Below are positions 13,985 through 21,360 of a stretch of 23,748 nt of DNA, one piece after another. A program made the translations under genes and the position numbers. Below the pieces are notes generated by a model. The model was not told where the DNA came from, searched no databases, and worked only from the letters and a program-made list of their open reading frames with translations. The stretch's first letter is position 1. Each line of letters starts with the position of its first letter. Source of the stretch: Bacteroidales bacterium (GTDB lineage: Bacteria > Bacteroidota > Bacteroidia > Bacteroidales > BM520); assembly GCA_023230285.1 (NCBI GenBank), contig JALNXP010000009.1, positions 1-23,748 of the forward strand, given 5' to 3'.

Positions 13985-15250
13985 TTATAGTTCAAAGAAT
14001 AATTTATGAGCGGCTTTTGAAGCCATTTTCATGATTTCGTCTTCACCGGGGACGTGTTTATTTTCCATCAGGACTTTACCGTTACAGATAACTGTATCAA
14101 CATCATTACCGTTAGCGGCATAAACCAAATTAGAGATAAAATTAAAATTCGGGGTAAATGCGGGGCTGTTAAGGTCTACCAATACCAAGTCGGCGAGACA
14201 ACCTTCCTGCACTTTACCTATATTTTGCCTCAGAATTTTGCCTCCGTTGACGGTAGCGCATTTAAACATTTCCTTTGCGGTGGTTGCGGTAGGGTCGTTT
14301 CTCCATGCCTTTCCGATTAGGGAAGCTATTTTCACAGCCTCAATCATATCCAAATTATTTGATGAAGAGCAGCCATCAGTACCTATACCTACGGTAATGC
14401 CCTTATCTTTCATTTCGTGATATTTAAAGCGGTAGCCGGAAGCGAGTTTAAGGTTAGAGTTAGGATTATGTACTACTTTCACATCATTAGCGGCAAGCAT
14501 GTCAATTTCCTCATCATCTACCCATATACCGTGAGCTATTATCACACGTGGTGACAAGATGCCGATACTATTCAAGTATCTTATCGGAGTCATTCCGAAA
14601 CTTTTGATGCTGTTATTACATTCCGTTTGAGTTTCAGCGGCATGAATATGAATCAGGAGGTCGTTAGCTTTTGAGAAGTCGTCAATCCATTGGAGTATTT
14701 TTTTAGAGACAGTATAGATAGCATGAGGACCGAGGGCGAAGGTCGTCAGTGCCGAATAATTTTTTCTGTTACAGAAAGATTTTTCCACATTATCAACAAC
14801 AGTTTTCACTGATTGAGAATTAGAGGCATCAAGTGTGACGGAAGAGAGAGTTGCACGCAAGCCCATGTCGGCGACAGCTTCTGCCACGGCATCTATTCGC
14901 CAATACATGTCATTAAAGCATGTTGTTCCGGATTTAATCATTTCGAGGCAGGCAAGTTTTGCGCCCCAATATACAATTTCGTCTGTTAACTTTGCTTCGT
15001 AAGGCCATATTTTATCGGAGAGCCAACTTTCAAGTTCCATATCATCGCCCCAACCTCTAAAAACAGTCATAGCGGAATGTGTATGACAATTCACCAAACC
15101 GGCAATTACCGCCTTATTTGTACCGTCAATAACTTTATCAGGGAAAACATCAAGAGCTATATTTTCGCCCATTTTTTTTATAATATTACCTTCAATCAAG
15201 ATGTCGGTAATTTTTTCTTTAAAGAAAACGTTTTTAATTAAGATATTCAT
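13985..15250 (-). CDS. mtaD: 5-methylthioadenosine/S-adenosylhomocysteine deaminase
   Basis: A 421-residue amidohydrolase-superfamily enzyme. Metal ligands are seen as His56 and His58 in NCHTHSAM, His203 in HIHAAE and Asp292 in GIGTDGCSSSNNLDM. The segments AHGIWVDDEEI and VVHNPNSNLKLASG are typical of the MtaD/SAH-deaminase group. The expected reaction is deamination of SAH (or MTA, adenosine-type ligands) to the inosine derivative plus ammonia; the exact substrate cannot be read from sequence, and related TRZ/ATZ-type deaminases share the motifs. It begins 2 nt after the stop of an SAM-using membrane methyltransferase gene, which makes SAH disposal an attractive role. Confidence 0.88.
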   Translation of the reverse strand: MNILIKNVFFKEKITDILIEGNIIKKMGENIALDVFPDKVIDGTNKAVIAGLVNCHTHSAMTVFRGWGDDMELESWLSDKIWPYEAKLTDEIVYWGAKLACLEMIKSGTTCFNDMYWRIDAVAEAVADMGLRATLSSVTLDASNSQSVKTVVDNVEKSFCNRKNYSALTTFALGPHAIYTVSKKILQWIDDFSKANDLLIHIHAAETQTECNNSIKSFGMTPIRYLNSIGILSPRVIIAHGIWVDDEEIDMLAANDVKVVHNPNSNLKLASGYRFKYHEMKDKGITVGIGTDGCSSSNNLDMIEAVKIASLIGKAWRNDPTATTAKEMFKCATVNGGKILRQNIGKVQEGCLADLVLVDLNSPAFTPNFNFISNLVYAANGNDVDTVICNGKVLMENKHVPGEDEIMKMASKAAHKLFFEL

Positions 15251-15252
15251 AA

Positions 15253-16008
15253 TCAGGATCTTCCTTCTTCATTTAAAATTTTCGTTTTATGACGGATTGT
15301 TCTCAAAACCAAAGCTAAAAGTACTGTAAAAGCGGTTATATAAACAGATAATCTATTCAAAGTATTAAGAGAGAAAGTTTTATACAAGAACAGATATCTC
15401 AACAAATCGACGAACATAAAGCTGATAGCGAGAGCCATTACAGAGGAGTACTCTCTGCGTATCACTGATTTGATAGAGAACTTCACATTAGATTTTCTCA
15501 CATTTTTAAATGACGGGATAAAAGCGGAAGTACATTTAGCCCATTTCACAAATTGTTCGCCGAATTTTCTTTGCAGGTAGCGTTCTTCGGAGAACATAAT
15601 TCTCTCATAATAGACAAAGAATAGCAGTGAGCCGACTACGACAACAAATATGCTGCCGGTAAATATCATCACGCCGAGCCACATAAGATAATTTGCCAAA
15701 TACAGTGGGTGTCTTACTATTGAATAGATACCGGTAGTATTCAGGGAGTCGGCACATTGTCCGGATCGATTTCTACCGGAAGTACCCTTTGGAGTTGTTC
15801 CGACAGTATAAGCTCTGATAATTTCGCCCAAGCAGCTAAAAAACAAAGCCAAGACGACTATCAAAGTAAATGTTTTATCGTTTATATAATATTTAAAATC
15901 AGACATATACATAGCCGGCACTGCTATCAGGAACAATGCTACAGGTATATATCCGCGATATTTAAAAAGAAGATTACCTCTTTGTTCAAATGTATCAATT
16001 AAAGCCAT
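15253..16008 (-). CDS. isoprenylcysteine carboxyl methyltransferase-like membrane protein
   Basis: A 251-residue multi-pass membrane protein from the ATG at 16006-16008, one base after the TonB receptor stop. A longer frame reaches 16089 but would overlap the receptor gene, and its extra 27 residues lack family character. The C-terminal SAM-binding signature of the ICMT/PEMT group is present: GIYSIVRHPLYLANYLMWLG and, after two hydrophobic stretches, YYERIMFSEERYLQRKFGEQF. The preceding GTTPKGTSGRNR segment is also familiar from Bacteroidota homologues. Distant relatives methylate isoprenylated cysteines or phospholipids, and Leptospira LmtA methylates lipid A 1-phosphate, so a lipid substrate is more plausible here than a prenyl protein. 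The last ~70 residues add two more hydrophobic segments. Confidence 0.8.
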   Translation of the reverse strand: MALIDTFEQRGNLLFKYRGYIPVALFLIAVPAMYMSDFKYYINDKTFTLIVVLALFFSCLGEIIRAYTVGTTPKGTSGRNRSGQCADSLNTTGIYSIVRHPLYLANYLMWLGVMIFTGSIFVVVVGSLLFFVYYERIMFSEERYLQRKFGEQFVKWAKCTSAFIPSFKNVRKSNVKFSIKSVIRREYSSVMALAISFMFVDLLRYLFLYKTFSLNTLNRLSVYITAFTVLLALVLRTIRHKTKILNEEGRS

Positions 16009-16009
16009 A

Positions 16010-18454
16010 CTAATATTTAACAGACAGTTTAAAATTAGGCATAATCCGTGTAAGATAATTAGGCACGCCGTGTTTAATTCCCGACACATCAGTAACCCAA
16101 GTATAAGAAATAGTATTTTGTATATCTAACAGGTTAAGTATTTCAAAAGTAAGAGCGACATCTTGGAAATTATTCAAGAAGTTCCATTTCGATTTAACCA
16201 CATCGCTGACTACTTGCCACGAGAAGCCGATGTCTACACGGCGATACATTGGATATCTTTTGACCGGCGAAGTCATTGTAGTCACAGGCAAACCTGAGCC
16301 TATTGTCAGATTAAGCTGCATCTTAAATTGCGGATAATTAGGAATATAATCCTGAAGGAAGATAGAGAAGTTCACCAATTGGTCGGTCGGTCGGGGAAAG
16401 TATTCGCCGCCTTTGTATCTTTCTTCGGTTTTCATTATAGAAAGACTTATCCACGAATCCACGCCACGCACCAACTCGCCGGTAAGTTTCATGTCAATTC
16501 CCGCAGCATAGCCCTGAGTAGTTTGTTGCGGATAATATTGAATCATCACATTATCAATAGTATATGGTATTAGGTTGTCAAGATATTTATAATAAGTTTC
16601 GGCAATAAACTTAAAAGGGCGGTTCCAGATATAGAGGTTCCAATCGAGGGCTGCAACAAAATGAATAGATATTTGAGATTTTATATCTGTATGCAGAATG
16701 CCATTTTCATCACGCATTTCTCTATAAGAAGGTGTTTGGTTATAATAACCTGTAGAAAACTTAAAGAGCATGTCGTATTTCCACTTTGGATTAACCGAGA
16801 AAGTCAGTCGCGGGCTAAAAGTAAGTTCATTATTAACATCATAATAAGAAGACCTGAGTCCATATATAATATAAAAGTCGGCATTATCGCCTTCAATCAG
16901 CCAAGAATCTTGCAGATAAGCAGACATTTTATTAGATTGTAAATAATTTGTTGCTTTAGCTTGAGAATAAAGTTCAAAAGTAAAATCGGGTTGCAGTTCC
17001 GGCACGGTATAGCCTATAGAATCGGGAGTTGTTGGCACGGAGAAGCCGGCGGAGTCGTTATATTCCCATCTGTTAAGTACATCAAAGATGTCATCAAATC
17101 TATATTGCAAGCCCCATTGAATATTATGATTTTCGACTTGGGACGAGCCTTTTAAATCGGCGATATATATATTAGAAGTATATTTATTTCGGGCATGAGA
17201 AAGATAAGCACCTTCGCCCATTCGTTCTGCGACATTGCCGACATTATCGCTTCCTATATTGTTTTCTAACAATGATATATAATATTGTCCGAGTATATCA
17301 TAATTTTCCTGTTCTATACTTTGGTAAGCGGAAGCAGTAATACTAATATTAGTTTTATCATTAGGTTTATAGTTTAGAGAGAGAGCGCCGAGACCGCTAT
17401 TGAAGATGTCATCTTCGAAGCCGTCCATATAAACTGTTAAGCTATAAGCCTCCATAAGACCGCCGTATTTTGTTTCGCGGGTTTCGGGTACAAATCTATA
17501 AAGATTACGGGAATAGTTAGCGAGCAAAGAGAGTTCCCATTTTTTATTAAAACTGTAAGACAATAAAGATTGGAAATCGGAGAAAGAAGGTTTATACGTA
17601 CCTTTTGTATCCATGCCGCCCAAGAGATAGGTATTAGTTTTTTGTCTAAATCCGGCGAGATAGGTAAAATTACCGGCTTTACCTTCGACATTAGCTGATG
17701 CGGAGAGCAAGCTGAGCGAAGCAGAAGCATGAAATTCCGTAGGTTTTTTATATGTTATATCTAAAACTGACGACATTTTATCGCCGTAGCGGGCTTCAAA
17801 GCCGCCGGCGGAGAAAGAAATTGAAGACACTAAATCGGAATTAACGAAGCTAAGACCTTCTTGTTGTCCGGAGCGTGTCAGAAAAGGTCTAAACACCTCT
17901 ATACCATTGACATACACAATATTTTCATCGAAGTTGCCGCCTCTCACAGAATATTGTGAGCTGAGTTCATTAGAAGAAGCCACGCCGGGAAGAGTTTTAA
18001 TTAACGCTCCAATATCATTAGAAACGCTAGGCAACAGCTGTGCTGCTTTAGGGTCTATTCTGCTAAAGGAGGTACTTCTCACCAAATTATCTTCGATGAC
18101 AACGGTAGACAAATCCGTAGAAGAAGGAAGCAGGACAAAGTCGACACGTTTTCTATCAATATTTTCCAAAGATACTGTTTTTACTTCATCTTTATAGCCC
18201 ATATAAGAAGCGGTGATAGTTACATGTTTTTTACCTTTCAGAGGTATTGTGTAATATCCTGTAGCGTCTGTAGTAGTTCCGGAGATGCCGTCATCAAGGA
18301 CGACATTTACAAATTCGAGAGGCTGATTATTTTCGTCATTTACAGTACCGAAGACAACGCAAGTCTGCGCTTTTGCAAAGCTGCACAGCAGCGGTGTAAA
18401 AACAATAAATAAGAAAAGTCTTCGTATTATTTTATTTTTCAATCCATTCATCAT
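16010..18454 (-). CDS. TonB-dependent receptor with CarboxypepD_reg-like N-terminal domain
   Basis: An 814-residue outer-membrane protein. A signal peptide (about 1-29, ending AKA) is followed by a CarboxypepD_reg-like domain (about 31-112: VFGTVNDENNQPLEFVNVVL, then GTTTDATGYYTI), a plug domain (about 115-235: ALIKTLPGVASSN, YSVRGGNFDENIVYVNGIEV, FSAGGFEARYGDKMSSVLDI) and a long beta-barrel ending in an aromatic residue (LSVKY). It would import a large or scarce nutrient across the outer membrane using TonB energy; the substrate is unknown. There is no SusD-like partner nearby, so it is not a SusCD pair. The start (tandem ATGs at 18454 and 18451) overlaps the upstream gene by up to 23 nt. 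Confidence 0.9.
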   Translation of the reverse strand: MMNGLKNKIIRRLFLFIVFTPLLCSFAKAQTCVVFGTVNDENNQPLEFVNVVLDDGISGTTTDATGYYTIPLKGKKHVTITASYMGYKDEVKTVSLENIDRKRVDFVLLPSSTDLSTVVIEDNLVRSTSFSRIDPKAAQLLPSVSNDIGALIKTLPGVASSNELSSQYSVRGGNFDENIVYVNGIEVFRPFLTRSGQQEGLSFVNSDLVSSISFSAGGFEARYGDKMSSVLDITYKKPTEFHASASLSLLSASANVEGKAGNFTYLAGFRQKTNTYLLGGMDTKGTYKPSFSDFQSLLSYSFNKKWELSLLANYSRNLYRFVPETRETKYGGLMEAYSLTVYMDGFEDDIFNSGLGALSLNYKPNDKTNISITASAYQSIEQENYDILGQYYISLLENNIGSDNVGNVAERMGEGAYLSHARNKYTSNIYIADLKGSSQVENHNIQWGLQYRFDDIFDVLNRWEYNDSAGFSVPTTPDSIGYTVPELQPDFTFELYSQAKATNYLQSNKMSAYLQDSWLIEGDNADFYIIYGLRSSYYDVNNELTFSPRLTFSVNPKWKYDMLFKFSTGYYNQTPSYREMRDENGILHTDIKSQISIHFVAALDWNLYIWNRPFKFIAETYYKYLDNLIPYTIDNVMIQYYPQQTTQGYAAGIDMKLTGELVRGVDSWISLSIMKTEERYKGGEYFPRPTDQLVNFSIFLQDYIPNYPQFKMQLNLTIGSGLPVTTMTSPVKRYPMYRRVDIGFSWQVVSDVVKSKWNFLNNFQDVALTFEILNLLDIQNTISYTWVTDVSGIKHGVPNYLTRIMPNFKLSVKY

Positions 18455-19154
18455 AATCCCAGCGTTTAGTATCAGCTTCTTTTTGTCGTTTAATTTCTTC
18501 TTGCAGTTTTTTATCTGTTTTAAACTTTCCTTCTTTCCAAGCCTTAATAAACTGAGCCCAAGCGAAGACGTTCAGCAGGTTATTGGGTGGAATTTGTCCG
18601 GCATAATACAATTTATTAGTTTTATCATTGACAAATTGTCGGTAGTTAACGCTTGCATCAGCACCGGAAATTCTTGCCGCTTCTTTAAGTTTTGCTCGCT
18701 CGATATTTTTCTTTGCGATAGTAATGTCGTCATCAGGGATATCAAGGTTAACAAAGACATCTTTAAAATCTTCTTTTGACGGCCACGGATATATTACGGA
18801 TTCGCTAAGGTTGATTGTATCATAAGACATAAGTTGTATTAAGGAATAGCGGTTATCGTTTATAGTATCGGGGATTACATAAGATACAGGTTTAAATCCG
18901 ACTGCGGTAAAGCAGACTGTATCAAGTGGTTGAGCCACAAAGGAGAAAAAGCCGTAATAATCAGCGACTGTACCTCTGTAATTACGCGCACGGCTATTGA
19001 TAATTATTATATTAGTAAAAGACACGGGGTTCAGGCTGTCGGCAGTAACAACAACGCCGGAGAATTGAATGAGGTTATTATCAACATCTTGCGCCATTAC
19101 ATGCGAGCATGCAAACAAAAATAATGCTATACAAATCAGTATTATATTTCTCAT
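18432..19154 (-). CDS. exported CarboxypepD_reg-like domain protein
   Basis: A 240-residue exported protein. The N-terminus (MRNIILICIALFLFACSHVMAQ) can be read as a signal peptide cut after VMA or as a lipoprotein signal with lipobox LFAC, and sequence alone does not decide. A CarboxypepD_reg-like beta-sandwich (about 30-110: QFSGVVVTADSLNPVSFTNI, YYGFFSF, VCFTAVGFKPV) is followed by a charged C-terminal region with NLLNVFAWAQFIKAWKEGKF and a very lysine-rich end. I recognise this as a family recurrent in Bacteroidota, without a known function. It is the first gene of the packed run, overlaps the TonB receptor gene by 23 nt and shares the receptor's N-terminal domain type, which suggests a periplasmic or outer-membrane partner role. 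Confidence 0.8.
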   Translation of the reverse strand: MRNIILICIALFLFACSHVMAQDVDNNLIQFSGVVVTADSLNPVSFTNIIIINSRARNYRGTVADYYGFFSFVAQPLDTVCFTAVGFKPVSYVIPDTINDNRYSLIQLMSYDTINLSESVIYPWPSKEDFKDVFVNLDIPDDDITIAKKNIERAKLKEAARISGADASVNYRQFVNDKTNKLYYAGQIPPNNLLNVFAWAQFIKAWKEGKFKTDKKLQEEIKRQKEADTKRWDYDEWIEK

Positions 19155-19252
19155 AGCGAAGTTACAGTCACTTAATTTACTTATATGTAACGTTTAATTA
19201 ATTTAAAATATTAGAGATAATAAAAATTTATATTGGCGATTATTAACACGAC

Positions 19253-19298
19253 AATTGCGTATACGTAGCGACCATTGGGTCAAGACGCACACGCAATT
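19253..19298. repeat. REP-like hairpin between yebC and the receptor operon
   Basis: AATTGCGT (19253-19260) and ACGCAATT (19291-19298) are perfect outer arms. After two isolated mismatches, CGT/ACG pairs again, a three-base internal loop follows, and GACC-ATTG-GGTC closes the tip. The whole forms one 46-nt imperfect hairpin. It begins 22 nt beyond the yebC stop codon, so it could stop or stabilise the yebC transcript. The absence of a following T-tract on the minus strand argues against a simple intrinsic terminator. It looks like a dispersed intergenic palindrome. Confidence 0.5.
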
Positions 19299-19320
19299 AA
19301 CATTTTAGAAAGATAAATCA

Positions 19321-20061
19321 TTAGTCCATTTCGTCCATTAGCTCTTCCGGTATTTCCATATTATGGAATACGTCTACGACATCGTCGTCATCGTCGAGCA
19401 TATCGATAAGTTTAAGGACAGAGCGGGCTTGTTCAACGCCGATTTTCTCGGTAGTTTTAGGTATTCTTTGTATTTCGGCGCTTGTAGGTTCGATATTAAG
19501 TTCGGCTAATTTAGCCACCATGTTGCCATAATCCTCGAAACTTGTTGTAATAGTTACAACACCGTCTTCCACATCATAATCTTCGGCACCGGCATCAATA
19601 ACTTCGAGTTCAAAGTCTTCATTTACATCACTTTCGTTTACTGTAAAGATAGCTTTTCTATCGAACAAGAAAGCCAATGAGCCATTTTTACCTAAGCTAC
19701 CGTTAAATTTATTAAACAAGGAGCGGACATTAGCAATTGTACGTTGCAAATTATCGGTAGTACAATCCACGAAAACGGCTATTCCGTGAGGACCGTAGCC
19801 TTCGTAAGACACCTCTGCAAAACTTGCAGTATCTTTATCTTTACCTTTACTGATGGCGCGGGTAATATTATCTTTAGGCATACTGACACCTTTTGCATTA
19901 GCAATAGCCATTCTCAGGCGCGGGTTCGCATCCGGATCGGCACCACTTTCTTTTACTGCAACTGTTATTTCTTTGATAATCTTGGAGAACATTTTCGAGC
20001 GTTTAGCATCGTTTGCTCCTTTTTTTCTTTTAATTGTTGACCACTTATTATGTCCTGACAT
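19321..20061 (-). CDS. yebC: YebC/PmpR family protein
   Basis: A 246-residue protein beginning with the family signature MSGHNKWSTIKRKKGANDAK, then RLRMAIANAKGVSMPKDNI, YEGYGPHGIAVFVDCTTDN and NGSLAFLF. Members were long annotated as transcriptional regulators, and recent work links YebC-type proteins to relief of ribosome stalling on proline-rich stretches; which applies here cannot be read from sequence. The C-terminus is highly acidic (LDDDDDVVDVFHNMEIPEEL). Its start lies 31 nt after the upstream coiled-coil gene with no promoter between, so it is probably the last gene of the rpoC-proximal run. Confidence 0.93.
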   Translation of the reverse strand: MSGHNKWSTIKRKKGANDAKRSKMFSKIIKEITVAVKESGADPDANPRLRMAIANAKGVSMPKDNITRAISKGKDKDTASFAEVSYEGYGPHGIAVFVDCTTDNLQRTIANVRSLFNKFNGSLGKNGSLAFLFDRKAIFTVNESDVNEDFELEVIDAGAEDYDVEDGVVTITTSFEDYGNMVAKLAELNIEPTSAEIQRIPKTTEKIGVEQARSVLKLIDMLDDDDDVVDVFHNMEIPEELMDEMD

Positions 20062-20092
20062 ATTGTATAATTTTAAATTAACTAAAATATAA

Positions 20093-21022
20093 TTATTTCA
20101 AAATGAAGTGTGTTTGTCCTATTTCAAGCGTTTCAGTAAATAAATTCACGTAATAAGTCCCTTCCGGAAGTGATTCTGAAAGGTCTGTTTTCTCCCATTC
20201 AACACAAATATCATCTATCATATTGCCGTCATAATCAATAGATTGTTTAACAGTATACTGCAAGATGTTGCCATTAAAATCGAAGGATTTTGCATCGTCA
20301 GATGTGTCACAAATTATTGCGCCATCGGGCATCGCTATTCTTACGTAAACATTTATGTTACCCGGTTCAATGATTTTATTTTCCATCAGAGAGAAGCACA
20401 CTCGTATTAAATTTGTACGTTTTGCCTTATCGGTTTCGCGCTCTTTTGTACCTGTAAGATGAAAGCTGTTTGCGCTTACATCAAAAGCTGCTATTGTAGA
20501 AGCTGTTTCTATCTTCTTGGTTAATTGCTCTTTCTCCTTCATCAGCACAACATTTTTCTTCCTTTCGACCTGAATGTCGTTTTTAATCTGAGTATTTTCT
20601 TCCCGTAAAGAAGCATTAACTTGATAAAGAGAATCCATCTGACCTATATAAGACTTAGAGATAGCTTGCAATTGGTTAAATTTCTTTTTTATCTTTTTAT
20701 ATTCCCATTCATAATTCAGCAAGCGTTTAATCTCTGTCGCTTCGGCATTAATGACACTGTCTTTTTCTGCCAATTGCTGAGATAGTTCGCCATAGCTGAC
20801 TTTAATTTGTTCATGTTCTGACATCAGTGAATCCAATTCGCCAATCAGTTCCATCTTTTGAAATTCTTTATCAGCAAGTAAAGAATCGTATCTTGATTTA
20901 GTCGTTGTCAGGTTGATTATCAAAAAAACGACAACAGCAGCCAAAACTGTTATTGTTGTATAGAATACAATTTTTTTAGTCTTTGACTGCTGTACTTGAT
21001 TAGTATTTTTCACTTCTTCCAT
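20093..21022 (-). CDS. membrane-anchored coiled-coil protein of unknown function
   Basis: A 309-residue protein with a short cytoplasmic N-terminus, one membrane helix (about 18-38, IVFYTTITVLAAVVVFLIIN), a long coiled-coil (about 45-185, rich in E, K, Q and L: SLMSEHEQIKVSYGELSQQL and KEKEQLTKKIETA) and a beta-rich C-terminal domain (about 190-309, with VRIAMPDGAIICDTSDD, EWEKTDLSESLPEGTYYVNL and TLEIGQTHFILK). The C-terminal domain is predicted to be periplasmic. I do not recognise a named family. The position between DUF3467 and yebC with small gaps (12 and 31 nt) suggests cotranscription with rpoC, but a periplasmic coiled-coil protein has no obvious link with transcription. Confidence 0.75.
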   Translation of the reverse strand: MEEVKNTNQVQQSKTKKIVFYTTITVLAAVVVFLIINLTTTKSRYDSLLADKEFQKMELIGELDSLMSEHEQIKVSYGELSQQLAEKDSVINAEATEIKRLLNYEWEYKKIKKKFNQLQAISKSYIGQMDSLYQVNASLREENTQIKNDIQVERKKNVVLMKEKEQLTKKIETASTIAAFDVSANSFHLTGTKERETDKAKRTNLIRVCFSLMENKIIEPGNINVYVRIAMPDGAIICDTSDDAKSFDFNGNILQYTVKQSIDYDGNMIDDICVEWEKTDLSESLPEGTYYVNLFTETLEIGQTHFILK

Positions 21023-21034
21023 AATGATGATTTT

Positions 21035-21346
21035 TTATGCTTGACCTGTTGGTCCGCCGAAAGGTATTGACAATTGGTCTTTACTTTCCGTATCAGCCAC
21101 TTTACCGAACTTAGCTTCGTATCTTTGCATATTATCTTGCAAGGCTCTCATCAATCTTTTAGCGTGTTGAGGTGTCAGCACTATTCTTGATTTAACTTTA
21201 GCTTTAGGCATGCCGGGCATCATTTTCAGGAAGTCTATAATAAACTCTGTACTTGAATGCGTGATTATTGCCAAATTGGAATATATACCGTCAGCCATTT
21301 CATCGCTGAGTTCTATATTTAACTTATTATCAGTATTTTCTCCCAT
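21035..21346 (-). CDS. DUF3467 family protein
   Basis: A 103-residue protein of the DUF3467 family. It shows IELSDEMADGIYSNLAIITH, then FIIDFLKMMPGMPKAKVKSR and VLTPQHAKRLMRALQDNM, all typical. The function is unknown. In Bacteroidota this gene commonly follows rpoC, as here, 14 nt downstream of the rpoC stop. No membrane segment or signal peptide is seen, so the protein is cytoplasmic, and an accessory role near RNA polymerase is possible but unproven. Confidence 0.85.
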   Translation of the reverse strand: MGENTDNKLNIELSDEMADGIYSNLAIITHSSTEFIIDFLKMMPGMPKAKVKSRIVLTPQHAKRLMRALQDNMQRYEAKFGKVADTESKDQLSIPFGGPTGQA

Positions 21347-21360
21347 AATTCATCGTTTTA

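Noticed and set aside
16009..16089. Longer N-terminus for the ICMT-like protein
   Set aside because: The extra 27 residues overlap the receptor gene and lack family character, while the ATG at 16008 sits one base after the receptor stop, as expected in this packed operon.
19155..19165. TAACTTCG as a promoter giving a leaderless transcript for the gene at 18432-19154
   Set aside because: The element has one mismatch, has no -33 partner and would place the transcript start at or inside the start codon.
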